A DNA stretch of 30,831 nucleotides from a virus. Below the pieces are notes generated by a model, which was given only the letters and a program-made list of their open reading frames with translations, made no database searches and was not told where the DNA came from. Each line of letters starts with the position of its first letter. The first letter of the stretch is position 1. Position numbers and translations under genes: made by a program. Shown in pieces: positions 24,079-30,831 of this stretch. The stretch covers positions 1-30,831 of IMG/VR virus record IMGVR_UViG_3300023294_000063. The stretch is one strand, 5' to 3'.

Positions 24079-24792
24079 TTATGAATTCGTTGGGATCCAA
24101 AATGAAGCATTTCCATCTAATGTTAAACCATATCCATTGACTAGTAGATGTGCTGCGGCTAATTCATCGGAACCACCAGATGTGAGTGTCCACTCACCTG
24201 AGTATGCTTCGTAGGGGTATATCTCTTCCATAACCCAAGCAGCTAAATTACCTACTGCGACTTGATATGTTATCCTCATACCCCACTTATCTGATAATTC
24301 GCCCGCTCCCCTTACAGGTGAGGAATGCATTATTACAGTGTAATCTCCATCAATTATAGGGTTACCAGGGAAAAGTTGTTGGTTATTACCACTTGTATTA
24401 TAAAAACCCCCTATTGATGAAGTGAGAGAATCCCATGAGGGGTTACCATTGATGTCTCGGTATTCTAGTGCAAAAGTTTCAAAATTTACTACTCCTAATG
24501 ATGCTAGTTGGTTTTCCCCTGCTGGTAGAGTAGATGATGAATTTATATCAAATGCAAACCCCTTACTAATATCAGCTATACCATCAATAAACACACCTGA
24601 GGCTTCTTCATGAACTGCAACCCCATTAATGTTGGTTACTCCAGGGGTGTTGATTTTAATCAGTGTGCTCTTTTGATATTCTCCACTTTCTCCGGCCCCA
24701 TTATCCCATGTTCCAAAATTTAAAATCCCTTCATAGGAACTGGAAAAGGGTAGTGAGTGTAATCCTCCTATCTGTAATGATAAATCTGGCAT
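24079..24792 (-). CDS. Beta-rich hypothetical protein, possibly structural
   Basis: This protein has 237 residues, rich in Gly, Ser, Asn and aromatic residues, with no Cys and few Lys. It opens MPDLSLQIGGLHSLPFSSS and has a central AFALEYRDINGN-like strand region plus a C-terminal GYGLTLDGNASFWIP. The composition fits an all-beta virion surface, fibre or carbohydrate-binding protein. I do not recognise a family. It lacks the charged L-x-E leader of the genes around it and sits between the WCT gene and a Cys-cluster protein, so it may be an insertion in that operon. Confidence 0.5.
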   Translation of the reverse strand: MPDLSLQIGGLHSLPFSSSYEGILNFGTWDNGAGESGEYQKSTLIKINTPGVTNINGVAVHEEASGVFIDGIADISKGFAFDINSSSTLPAGENQLASLGVVNFETFALEYRDINGNPSWDSLTSSIGGFYNTSGNNQQLFPGNPIIDGDYTVIMHSSPVRGAGELSDKWGMRITYQVAVGNLAAWVMEEIYPYEAYSGEWTLTSGGSDELAAAHLLVNGYGLTLDGNASFWIPTNS

Positions 24793-24798
24793 GTTTTA

Positions 24799-25179
24799 TT
24801 ATAATTTAATAATGTTCATATTTGGGTATAAGTGGGCACTTTTTGAACCTTTAATATACACCGTATTTTCTATGGGGAAATCTAAAGGAACTTTTTTTCC
24901 TTCAAATATACCGAAATATCCTAAATCTGTTTCCCTTAAAATCTTTAAATCTTTTTTATTTTCTACTTCTAAAATACCACGAGAGTACATATAACGAGCT
25001 TCAGCCCATAAGTTAAAATATTTAGGTGAACCCACACGATGTAGTGTGTCTGTTAATGGTTTATTAGCGTATATGTAGCGCTGTATATCATTAGATAATA
25101 TACCACGAGGGGCTTTATTTTCATTAAGTTTTAACGTGGGTTTTTCAGTTCCACAAGTATCACATCCACAGTTACACAT
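24799..25179 (-). CDS. Conserved phage protein with Cys cluster and LNE site
   Basis: This protein has 126 residues. The N-terminus carries four Cys in nine residues (C2, C4, C6, C9), a possible metal site, and KLNE at 17-20, a candidate prohead-protease site that would remove the cluster. The body (IQRYIYANKPLTDTLHRVGS, then FNLWAEARYMYSRGI) resembles a module of uncharacterised proteins I have met in marine T4-like phages. Function unknown; probably virion-associated. It lies between the 377-residue protein and the beta-rich protein with gaps of 6-7 bases. Confidence 0.5.
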   Translation of the reverse strand: MCNCGCDTCGTEKPTLKLNENKAPRGILSNDIQRYIYANKPLTDTLHRVGSPKYFNLWAEARYMYSRGILEVENKKDLKILRETDLGYFGIFEGKKVPLDFPIENTVYIKGSKSAHLYPNMNIIKL

Positions 25180-25186
25180 ATTTATT

Positions 25187-26320
25187 TTATATTATATCGT
25201 TATAAGATAATTCTCTAACATTAGATGTGATTTTAGCATCTTTAGAGGGTATTATTCTAAAATCTAACCCTTGACTTTTTCCTCTATGTTGAGCAACTGC
25301 AAATACTGGGTCTATATTTGCCTTTTCTAAATCTTCTAATGTGTTGTAAATATTAGAGACTTTTACATTAATTACCCCGTTTTCTAAAGAGTATTCTCCT
25401 TTTTCAGGTTTACCAACTATTATTACTTGGGGGGTTTCTGGTCCAAAAACCCAGTTATTTATGTCATCTTTAGGAAAATCTGGGATTATAGCTTTTGAGA
25501 TTCTATTTCCTGTAATAGGATCATACATCAAATACTTACCAGGGACATCTGGATTTTGTTTTAACTCTAAATCAGTTAATTTACCATTAATGGCATCATT
25601 AATAAATTTTGTGATAAATTCTTTATATATAGATATAACTGACGCCCACCTAAAACCACTATCTTTTTTTAATGAAATGTTTGAATCTACTTTACTATTA
25701 GACATAAACTGGACATCTGATTTAGCTCCTTTCCCAGCATCTGTTTTGGAAGAATCTCTAATATTTGTTATATTGTAAAAAGGAAGTTTTTTATCGGGGG
25801 ATATGAGTACTACAGTTGCTTCACCTCCGTTCTCTTCAATTAAACTATTAATATTCTCTATAAAATCACCTTCACTTCCTTTACCATCACCTCCTGGGGG
25901 TTTGTTACTTACAACTATGCTAACTTTGCCGAATTCTTGGGTGTTAAAAACATACATATTAAATGTTCCGCTAGGGTTGGGGGGTTGATTTTTAGGGATA
26001 ACTTCTATGTCTAACTTTTCACCAAATGCTTCTTGAAATAAATCAATAAAAAATTGGATTTCATTTTTACCCTCAATACCCAATCTAGTTTTATCTGATT
26101 TTTCTACAAAGTTATACTTACCCCCTAAGGTATCTATTATAAATCGTATTGCTTCTTTAGTACCATTGCGATTTTCTAATTCATTTAACCTAAATTTCTT
26201 ACCCAATATATCACCCACCAAGGATTCCAATATCAAAACATCCTTCTCATTATTCATGTCAGGATATCCTTTTGGGAATTTATATGCTATTTTATTTAAA
26301 TATTTAGTAAGGGTGCCCAT
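25187..26320 (-). CDS. Hypothetical protein, possible nuclease-like fold
   Basis: This protein has 377 residues. The first 50 are charged and include RLNE (44-47), a possible processing site. The middle has IDIEVIP-type and 'GKVSIVVSNK' strands. At about 199-219, AKSDVQF followed by ISLKK resembles the D...(S/E)xK half of PD-(D/E)xK nucleases, as seen in 'ISLK' phage proteins, but this is a weak match. The C-terminus (RGKSQGLDFRIIPSK) is mixed. It starts after five ATT (AAT on the coding strand) repeats and an ATATTTATA motif, in a gap of 68 bases. An internal virion nuclease is one idea only. Confidence 0.45.
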   Translation of the reverse strand: MGTLTKYLNKIAYKFPKGYPDMNNEKDVLILESLVGDILGKKFRLNELENRNGTKEAIRFIIDTLGGKYNFVEKSDKTRLGIEGKNEIQFFIDLFQEAFGEKLDIEVIPKNQPPNPSGTFNMYVFNTQEFGKVSIVVSNKPPGGDGKGSEGDFIENINSLIEENGGEATVVLISPDKKLPFYNITNIRDSSKTDAGKGAKSDVQFMSNSKVDSNISLKKDSGFRWASVISIYKEFITKFINDAINGKLTDLELKQNPDVPGKYLMYDPITGNRISKAIIPDFPKDDINNWVFGPETPQVIIVGKPEKGEYSLENGVINVKVSNIYNTLEDLEKANIDPVFAVAQHRGKSQGLDFRIIPSKDAKITSNVRELSYNDII

Positions 26321-26335
26321 ATTATTATTATTATT
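26321..26335. repeat. (ATT)5 microsatellite directly before the 26320 start codon
   Basis: Five perfect ATT units (AAT on the coding strand) abut the start ATG. Length change would alter the distance between the ATATTTATA motif and the start codon. Confidence 0.6.
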
Positions 26336-26339
26336 CTTG

Positions 26340-26348
26340 TATAAATAT
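26340..26348 (-). promoter_or_regulatory. ATATTTATA motif upstream of 26320
   Basis: The motif lies 19 bases before the ATG, separated from it by the ATT repeat. Confidence 0.4.
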
Positions 26349-26388
26349 ACTAAAAATCTTTAACGTATCCCCACATAGTGCCCTATAT

Positions 26389-26895
26389 TTACCAAGCTTT
26401 ACAAGACCAATATCTTGCCATTGTTTTAGGTCCGGGAGAATCACAATTAAATCGTGATCTAAATGCTTTTCTACGTTTTGGGTTAGATTTTCTAATACTC
26501 ATAGTTGGACGTTTTGCAGATGTACCACCATGTCCAAAATTTACTTTTTTTACTTTAATAGAACCATCAGCATTTTTCTTACCTGAGTTGACATATACTT
26601 TAAATTTTTTACTATCACCTCGTGTTGGTTTGTTTAATATAACTGTTTTACCTTGGTATTTTGCTTCTGTAATATTTTCATCAATGATTTCCATTTCCAT
26701 TAATTCATTAATGTCCATATCTTCTTCCATAGGTACACAATTATCAACGGTTTTACCACCTTTCTTTTTTGTGCCTACTAATTTATATCCTTTCCAACAT
26801 GCTTTTCCATCTATTCCCTTAAGTTTTTCATCTATTTCACCTTCACTTAATAGTTTACCTTCAGCTAAGTATTTCCTTAAATCGAAATTATCCAT
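26389..26895 (-). CDS. Leader-bearing two-module protein with basic RYWSCKAW end
   Basis: This protein has 168 residues. MDNFDLRKYLAEGKLLSE carries L-A-E (10-12) and L-S-E (16-18); the first nine residues are nearly the same as in the 29434-29850 protein. Module 1 (33-53) is CWKGYKLVGTKKKGG...NC. I-T-E at 75-77 then precedes module 2, a basic domain with VNFGHGG, RKSNPKRRKAFRSR and the end CDSPGPKTMARYWSCKAW. Both modules resemble ones I recall from uncharacterised marine-phage proteins. The arrangement looks like two packaged peptides joined by cleavable linkers. The basic end could bind DNA. Confidence 0.6.
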   Translation of the reverse strand: MDNFDLRKYLAEGKLLSEGEIDEKLKGIDGKACWKGYKLVGTKKKGGKTVDNCVPMEEDMDINELMEMEIIDENITEAKYQGKTVILNKPTRGDSKKFKVYVNSGKKNADGSIKVKKVNFGHGGTSAKRPTMSIRKSNPKRRKAFRSRFNCDSPGPKTMARYWSCKAW

Positions 26896-26918
26896 TTTTA
26901 TTTAATTGTGATTTATTC

Positions 26919-27353
26919 TTAAATTTCTACGTCTGGTATATCATCTATTTCAACATCATCTCCTTCCCCGGTTTCAGCCGTATCCTCTGATTTTGGTCCA
27001 TATCGTAATATACGAGATATTGCTAACGTTGCTCTTTCCTCTTCAGGTAGGTTTAATAGATAATATTTTTTACCCTCTACTTGAGCTATCCAACTTCTCC
27101 TAGAATATATTAGATAGAATTCTTGGTCGTTTTTTAAGTTGATTCTAAATGTGGTGGGTTTAGGAGAAACCCAATCTATGGAAGAGAGGAATGAATCAAA
27201 ATCTGACGTTAACAGATCGACTATAATCGATTTTAGTTCAGGGAATTTTGTAAGTTCATCGTATTCAACGGCCGCTATATCAGATTTCTGTTGGGATTTA
27301 TATACAAGGGGCACAATTGACTTAATTTTATCCCTTAGTTCTACCTTTGTCAT
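26919..27353 (-). CDS. Conserved small phage protein with acidic tail
   Basis: This protein has 144 residues. MTKVELRDKIKSIVPLVYKS starts with a leader-like helix but has no clear L-x-E. The core, FLSSIDWVSPKPTTFRINLK and then FYLIYSRRSWIAQVEGKKYY, is a compact beta domain that resembles others in large marine phages, function unknown. The last 25 residues are acidic (EGDDVEIDDIPDVEI). It overlaps the 626-residue gene by 26 bases, so they are probably translated together. Confidence 0.5.
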   Translation of the reverse strand: MTKVELRDKIKSIVPLVYKSQQKSDIAAVEYDELTKFPELKSIIVDLLTSDFDSFLSSIDWVSPKPTTFRINLKNDQEFYLIYSRRSWIAQVEGKKYYLLNLPEEERATLAISRILRYGPKSEDTAETGEGDDVEIDDIPDVEI

Positions 27354-29208
27354 TTTGCAATAGTTTTTCGTTATTTATCAGATCAATTATATCCTTAATT
27401 TTATCTCTTTCGGGGTGAGCTTCTAATCTATCTTCTTCTTTAGCTTTAGCCCATTCCTCTTCAGACATTCCTTCATTTGTATCTCTACTTACCATCAATC
27501 TTTTAGCTAATTTTTTAGCAACTGATTCAAAGGTTGGTGAATTATGTTTGGGGATTGGATTTAGAGTATCAACTGCGATATCAATTTTAGGTTCATTAAT
27601 TTCAAAGTCAAGATAGTGTTTTGCACCAACTATTGCTGTTTTAGCATTTGTTATTTTTGCTTGCCACCATGATGGAAAATCAACTTCCCCTTCACCTTCA
27701 AACCCATCAACCATGTTATACAATTCCATAGCATATTTTCCAATACGATATAAATCTGCTTTTAACATATGTGGTTCATTGTCTTCGTGGCCTAAATCTA
27801 AGTCTTCGTTTAAATCATCTTGTTTAACCCAAAATGTATCTAATTTACCTAATATAGCTGAAGGTTCGTTACGACGAATATAAATTCTGTCGTCTTCACG
27901 TCTTACTACTTCATGGTCTTCACCATTATATTTTACAATTTCTGATTTGTTTTCGTTTAAACCATATTTTAAATTTGACTTAAAAATATCACTCATACCA
28001 GAACTTTGTTCTACAGCATTTTTAATTTCTTGTAATACTTGACCCACAGTCATTTTTCTACTAACCATATTTTCTATGGCTCTAGTAATCATTTGTCTGT
28101 CTCCGTCAATAGCACCTTCGTTTAAACCTTTAGATATTTCATCTTCATCCTCATTGTAATCTTCAACCACCATATTTCCAACTATTTTTTTAATTGCTGA
28201 AACTAATGTATCAATATAATTTGGATCTTTTTTACTTCGGACACTAACTGAGTATGCTCCCTTTTGGGTTAAAATCAAAATAAATTGACCGTTTTTAATT
28301 CCAATATCAAAGTAGTTATGGGTAAATTGCATTGTTTTATTTAATTCCAACCCAACCTGAACTGTTAATTTTGGTAACGTTTGTGATGATTGTGATGTTT
28401 TTATCCCCAAGGGGATTGTAACCTTATTACCTTCAGTAACTAATTCTTCATTTAAACCATCATAGTTTTGTTTTCTTAGTACTTGCGTAATAGCGTAGAC
28501 AGCATCCTGTAATGAGTAGTCGTACATATCTGCTAATTTTCTTACAAACCCATTTACCAATCTATCTAATTCAGGGTTAACATTCTCATTCATATTATAT
28601 CCAGTTTTAGAGGATAGTTTTAAACCTTTCTTTTCAGCATATTTTTGTGCTTCTAAAGGTGAGTCGAATATCATGTCAATTTGAGCTGAACCATTTGGTT
28701 TTTCTAACACGTATGAGGGTATAGCTTTACTACCTGTTTTAGATATCATTACTTCATCTCCAACCTCACCCATATATTCCTCAATTGATTTTGTTTGTTT
28801 TTTATACTTAGATAGTAAATTAGCTATTTTGTCATCTTTCCCAACCATTGTATTAATTTGACTAGGTTCTAATTTTCTACCATAGTATTTTTCTATTTGA
28901 TTTTTGAGGTCTTTAAGTTGAGAGGGTTCGTTTACTTCTATTTTACGTTCCTCAAGATTTTCATTTTGGGTTTTATTTAAATCGGCTTTTTTAGGGTTCA
29001 TTAGAGAGGATTTAATCATCTCTTTTAGTTTTTCGTTATTCATTGATTTTGTTTGTTTTTTAGCCTGATTTGTTGCTCTACCATACATCACAGCTTCAGC
29101 ATCCTTACCATACTGTTTTACTAAAGCACGTTTATTACCCTTCATATTCATAATGATATCTTCGCGTTTTGCTAATTCAGTTTTGGTAAGTTTGCGTTCG
29201 TTAAGCAT
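27328..29208 (-). CDS. Mosaic 626-residue protein with repeated LNE sites; probable polyprotein
   Basis: Modules separated by charged linkers: residues 20-52 (KGNKRALVKQYGKDAEAVMY type); 58-70 NEKLKEMIKSSLM, a copy of the leader of the 30422 gene; 140-205 a mixed domain; 211-255 the DAVYAI module shared with 16892-17395; 262-348 a beta/alpha domain; 370-415 a small helical unit; 420-465 a strand unit; 478-540 a helical unit (LYRIGKYAMELYNMV, PSWWQAKI). L-N-E occurs at 2-4, 252-254, 362-364, 417-419 and 466-468, mostly at module borders. L-x-E is the gp21 cleavage rule, so I infer a polyprotein cut into head-internal peptides. No enzyme is recognised. Confidence 0.6.
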   Translation of the reverse strand: MLNERKLTKTELAKREDIIMNMKGNKRALVKQYGKDAEAVMYGRATNQAKKQTKSMNNEKLKEMIKSSLMNPKKADLNKTQNENLEERKIEVNEPSQLKDLKNQIEKYYGRKLEPSQINTMVGKDDKIANLLSKYKKQTKSIEEYMGEVGDEVMISKTGSKAIPSYVLEKPNGSAQIDMIFDSPLEAQKYAEKKGLKLSSKTGYNMNENVNPELDRLVNGFVRKLADMYDYSLQDAVYAITQVLRKQNYDGLNEELVTEGNKVTIPLGIKTSQSSQTLPKLTVQVGLELNKTMQFTHNYFDIGIKNGQFILILTQKGAYSVSVRSKKDPNYIDTLVSAIKKIVGNMVVEDYNEDEDEISKGLNEGAIDGDRQMITRAIENMVSRKMTVGQVLQEIKNAVEQSSGMSDIFKSNLKYGLNENKSEIVKYNGEDHEVVRREDDRIYIRRNEPSAILGKLDTFWVKQDDLNEDLDLGHEDNEPHMLKADLYRIGKYAMELYNMVDGFEGEGEVDFPSWWQAKITNAKTAIVGAKHYLDFEINEPKIDIAVDTLNPIPKHNSPTFESVAKKLAKRLMVSRDTNEGMSEEEWAKAKEEDRLEAHPERDKIKDIIDLINNEKLLQNDKGRTKG

Positions 29209-29217
29209 GTGTATTTT

Positions 29218-29373
29218 TTATTTATGTTCTCTTTTGAAATCAGCAGATAAATTTTTAATTTTGTTAGCGGCAGATCTACATCTTCCTTTAGCAGCAGATG
29301 ATGTTTTGTCAATTTCTGCTTCAATCAATAGTACTTGTGCTTTGATTCCTTCTAGTAATTCTTTAGTTTCCAT
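29218..29373 (-). CDS. Histone H1 / Hc1-like small DNA-binding protein
   Basis: This protein has 51 residues, starting METKELLEGIKAQVLLIEAE. The C-terminal half, KTSSAAKGRCRSAANKIKN then LSADFKREHK, is Lys/Arg/Ala-rich and matches the style of Bacteroidota histone H1-like (Hc1) proteins, which have an N-terminal coiled helix and a 'KAAGxRxRKAxxxLxKLxKEFRK' region. It may coat phage or host DNA. It is a small gene missed by a minimum-length filter but has an A-rich leader with an ATTTATAA element about 13 bases before its ATG, and lies tightly between its neighbours (9 bases to the next start). Family call is by eye and should be searched. Confidence 0.65.
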   Translation of the reverse strand: METKELLEGIKAQVLLIEAEIDKTSSAAKGRCRSAANKIKNLSADFKREHK

Positions 29374-29433
29374 AATTTTTATTTTTTATAAATTTGATTG
29401 TTTGTTTACCTTTATTTTATTTTTTGATTCCTG

Positions 29434-29850
29434 CTACTTTTTAGAAATACCCATCATCCTTAGATATTCTTTTCTATTTTTATCTTGATCAATAGTATTT
29501 CCGGGGTTGATGAAATCATCTGACTCATCATCACCAAACTCTTTAAGTTTTTTATCTCTTAATTTGTTAACCCCCTCAATGATGCTATCTATAAATTTGT
29601 TAATATCTTCTTTATTTTCAAATTCACTATGCATCATATCATCCTCAATCTGATCAATAAGATATTTAGAATTTTGATCTACAATGTAATCATCGGAGTT
29701 TTCTTTAATTTTGTTTTTAGCTTCGTAAGCAGCTTTAATACCCTCTAGTGTTGGTAATGCTTCGCCTTGTTTTCTTGTGTCGTATCCAGGTGAATTTTCT
29801 TTTAGTAGCGTTCTTGCACTAACGAATTTTTTTAAATCGAAATTATCCAT
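29434..29850 (-). CDS. Leader-bearing hypothetical protein
   Basis: This protein has 138 residues. The first 18 (MDNFDLKKFVSARTLLKE) end in L-K-E and share the MDNFDL(K/R)K start, and more than 20 bases of DNA around the start codon, with the gene at 26389-26895. The rest is helical and polar, with many Asp/Glu/Lys/Asn. It ends KEYLRMMGISKK, which recalls the 'RF.KLAGII' ends of the core-like proteins. Function unknown; probably packaged in the head. A pentanucleotide repeat fills the gap upstream and reaches its start codon. Confidence 0.5.
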   Translation of the reverse strand: MDNFDLKKFVSARTLLKENSPGYDTRKQGEALPTLEGIKAAYEAKNKIKENSDDYIVDQNSKYLIDQIEDDMMHSEFENKEDINKFIDSIIEGVNKLRDKKLKEFGDDESDDFINPGNTIDQDKNRKEYLRMMGISKK

Positions 29851-29884
29851 TTTATTTTATTTTATTTTATTTTATTTTATTTTA
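29850..29884. repeat. (TTTTA)7 pentanucleotide microsatellite
   Basis: Seven perfect TTTTA units (TAAAA on the coding strand) run from the start codon at 29850 back across the stop codon of the upstream gene (29877-29879). They serve as the leader of the 29850 gene, so copy-number change would alter its ribosome-loading region. Confidence 0.85.
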
Positions 29885-30422
29885 TGATCCCTGCTAGTTT
29901 TTTAAACCTAATAGACTCAGATAAATCTTCTTCCTCATTAACACCACTTTCATCTACTCTTGCAATATGTGCTCTAGTAAAATATGTAATTGTATTACCA
30001 ATTTGATCTGTTAGTTTTTCATCTCCAAGTTTAGTTGCTTCTTCTTGAGCTTTCATTAATAAACCTTGAATTGCTTCTTCGCTTTCGCTTTCGCCTGGCA
30101 TTGAAGTTTCAATTTCAATATCTGTTTCTTCGTCATCGATTACAACATCTTTTTCAATGTCAACATCTATATCTTCATCTTCTTCAACGTCTACGTCTTT
30201 AGCTTCCTCAATTGAAGTTGATTCGGCCATAGCTGCATTTTTAACTGTTTCGATACCTGCAAATAAATCATCAGATAAATATAGTTCTGCATGGTATTCT
30301 TCTACAAGATCATCAAGTTCTCTTAAAAATGATTTTATTCGTTCTGGTTTGTTAGTGTGAAATTCTGATGCTTCGGCTAACATAGCAGACTTGATCATTT
30401 CTTTTAATTGAGATTTTTTCAT
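29877..30422 (-). CDS. Acidic core-like protein with cleavable leader
   Basis: This protein has 181 residues. MKKSQLKEMIKSAMLAE (1-17) ends in L-A-E, the best T4-type capsid-targeting and cleavage signal in the window. Residues 75-105 are nearly all Asp/Glu/Val/Ile (DVDVEEDEDIDVDIEKD). The end, RFKKLAGIIK (172-181), matches RFQKLAGIIR of the core protein at 6682-7764. The same plan of basic leader, acidic middle and KLAGII end suggests a paralogue or partner of the prohead core. It probably goes into the prohead and is cut there. Confidence 0.6.
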   Translation of the reverse strand: MKKSQLKEMIKSAMLAEASEFHTNKPERIKSFLRELDDLVEEYHAELYLSDDLFAGIETVKNAAMAESTSIEEAKDVDVEEDEDIDVDIEKDVVIDDEETDIEIETSMPGESESEEAIQGLLMKAQEEATKLGDEKLTDQIGNTITYFTRAHIARVDESGVNEEEDLSESIRFKKLAGIIK

Positions 30423-30450
30423 TGGTTTTAACGTTTTGTGTAAATTTTAT

Positions 30451-30459
30451 TATAAATAT
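30451..30459 (-). promoter_or_regulatory. ATATTTATA motif upstream of 30422
   Basis: The motif lies 28 bases before the ATG at 30422, in the gap after the partial gene. A run of seven C's (coding strand) lies between it and the upstream stop. Confidence 0.4.
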
Positions 30460-30477
30460 GCGTGGGGGGGTTATTAA

Positions 30478-30831
30478 TTAGATTCTTTTACCTTTTAACT
30501 TAGATACTAACTCAGATATAAACCCATCTTTATTAAATTGGTTTAGATTTATAGATGAAGTTGTTTTACCATTTGATATTTTAATGGTATACCCATTTGA
30601 GTCTATTACGTTATAACTCGAGCCAGAGTATTTGATTTTTTTTCCTTTTAATTTTGAAAATTTATCTAGGGTGATTTTATCACCATAATTTTTTGTGGGT
30701 TCCCCAATTTTTCCTTCAACTTTTAATTTTGATGGATTAGTTTTGTTATTAGATTCAACTAACTTATGTAATTCCCTAATTAGAGGTCCAGCTATTGAAA
30801 ATAATTTGGGACTTTTTTTAGAATTATCACC
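30478..30831 (-). CDS. C-terminal part of an unknown gene (runs off the right edge)
   Basis: An open minus-strand frame from the edge to TAA at 30478-30480 gives 117 residues with no start. The piece is Lys/Asn/Ser-rich: FSIAGPLIRELHKLVESNNK, a KIKYSGSSYNVIDSNGYTIK beta region, and a final helix ending VSKLKGKRI. It looks like a small beta domain with a basic tail. No family is recognised. The coding character (continuous frame, local codon use like its neighbours) supports a real gene. Confidence 0.6.
   Translation of the reverse strand, partial: GDNSKKSPKLFSIAGPLIRELHKLVESNNKTNPSKLKVEGKIGEPTKNYGDKITLDKFSKLKGKKIKYSGSSYNVIDSNGYTIKISNGKTTSSINLNQFNKDGFISELVSKLKGKRI

Noticed and set aside
26378-26905. 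Plus-strand frame of 175 codons
   Set aside because: It is antisense to the leader-bearing basic protein, whose Cys and RYWSCKAW motifs are clearly real.
1501-30459. Reading the TATAAATA 8-mer as T4 late promoters on the plus strand
   Set aside because: No credible plus-strand genes lie downstream; all sites precede minus-strand genes, so the motif must be read as ATATTTATA on the coding strand.
1-30831. tRNA genes, integrase, attachment sites, CRISPR, or a prophage border
   Set aside because: Gaps are too short for tRNAs, and I saw no integrase, repeat-flanked ends or host genes; the window looks like the interior of a lytic-type phage genome.

Overview
This window looks like part of the genome of a large, AT-rich tailed phage of the T4 superfamily (myovirus), most like the uncultured marine 'far-T4' lineages. 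Every gene I accept lies on the minus strand, packed head to tail with overlaps or gaps of a few bases. The evidence for T4 affinity is an almost complete head module: TerL, portal (gp20), prohead protease (gp21), acidic core protein, major capsid protein (gp23), two neck proteins (gp13/gp14-like) and a possible tail-completion protein. The host is not proven. A-rich leaders with few strong Shine-Dalgarno sites, a 51-residue histone H1 (Hc1)-like protein, and a membrane protein rich in Asp-Thr repeats all suggest a Bacteroidota host; that is inference.

Layout in the direction of transcription (right to left). 30831-21530: a run of proteins of mostly unknown function. Several begin with a short charged helix ending in Leu/Ile-x-Glu, the T4 prohead-protease cleavage motif. 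They include a 626-residue mosaic protein with repeated LNE tripeptides, an acidic core-like protein, a WCT-motif protein and two leucine-rich-repeat (LRR) paralogues. I infer that many are packaged inside the capsid. 21390-17420: an accessory island with an FAD-dependent dehydrogenase gene cut in two by a GIY-YIG endonuclease gene plus a GNAT acetyltransferase gene, a DGPA/NG-repeat protein, an FkbM methyltransferase and a P-loop kinase. 17395-13568: a further leader-bearing protein, a membrane-anchored protein, and TerL interrupted by a 391-residue intein with a LAGLIDADG endonuclease. 13547-4995: portal, four prohead-region proteins, protease, core and major capsid protein. 4690-1: a small structural protein, the neck proteins, a probable tail-completion protein, and a collagen-like fibre that runs off the left edge.

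Regulation: hairpin-T-run terminators lie after the capsid gene (4937-4963), after the protease gene (7895-7918), upstream of 4690 (4713-4743) and before the dehydrogenase (21413-21449). A 9-mer that reads ATATTTATA on the coding strand recurs 11-28 bases before start codons. It is the likely promoter core, but it is the reverse complement of the T4 late-promoter core.

Most striking are the invaded and split dehydrogenase, the suite of predicted protease-processed inner-head proteins (including a probable polyprotein), the oriented ATATTTATA motif, and a terminator-bounded noncoding segment downstream of the capsid gene. I found no tRNA, CRISPR array, integrase or host gene.
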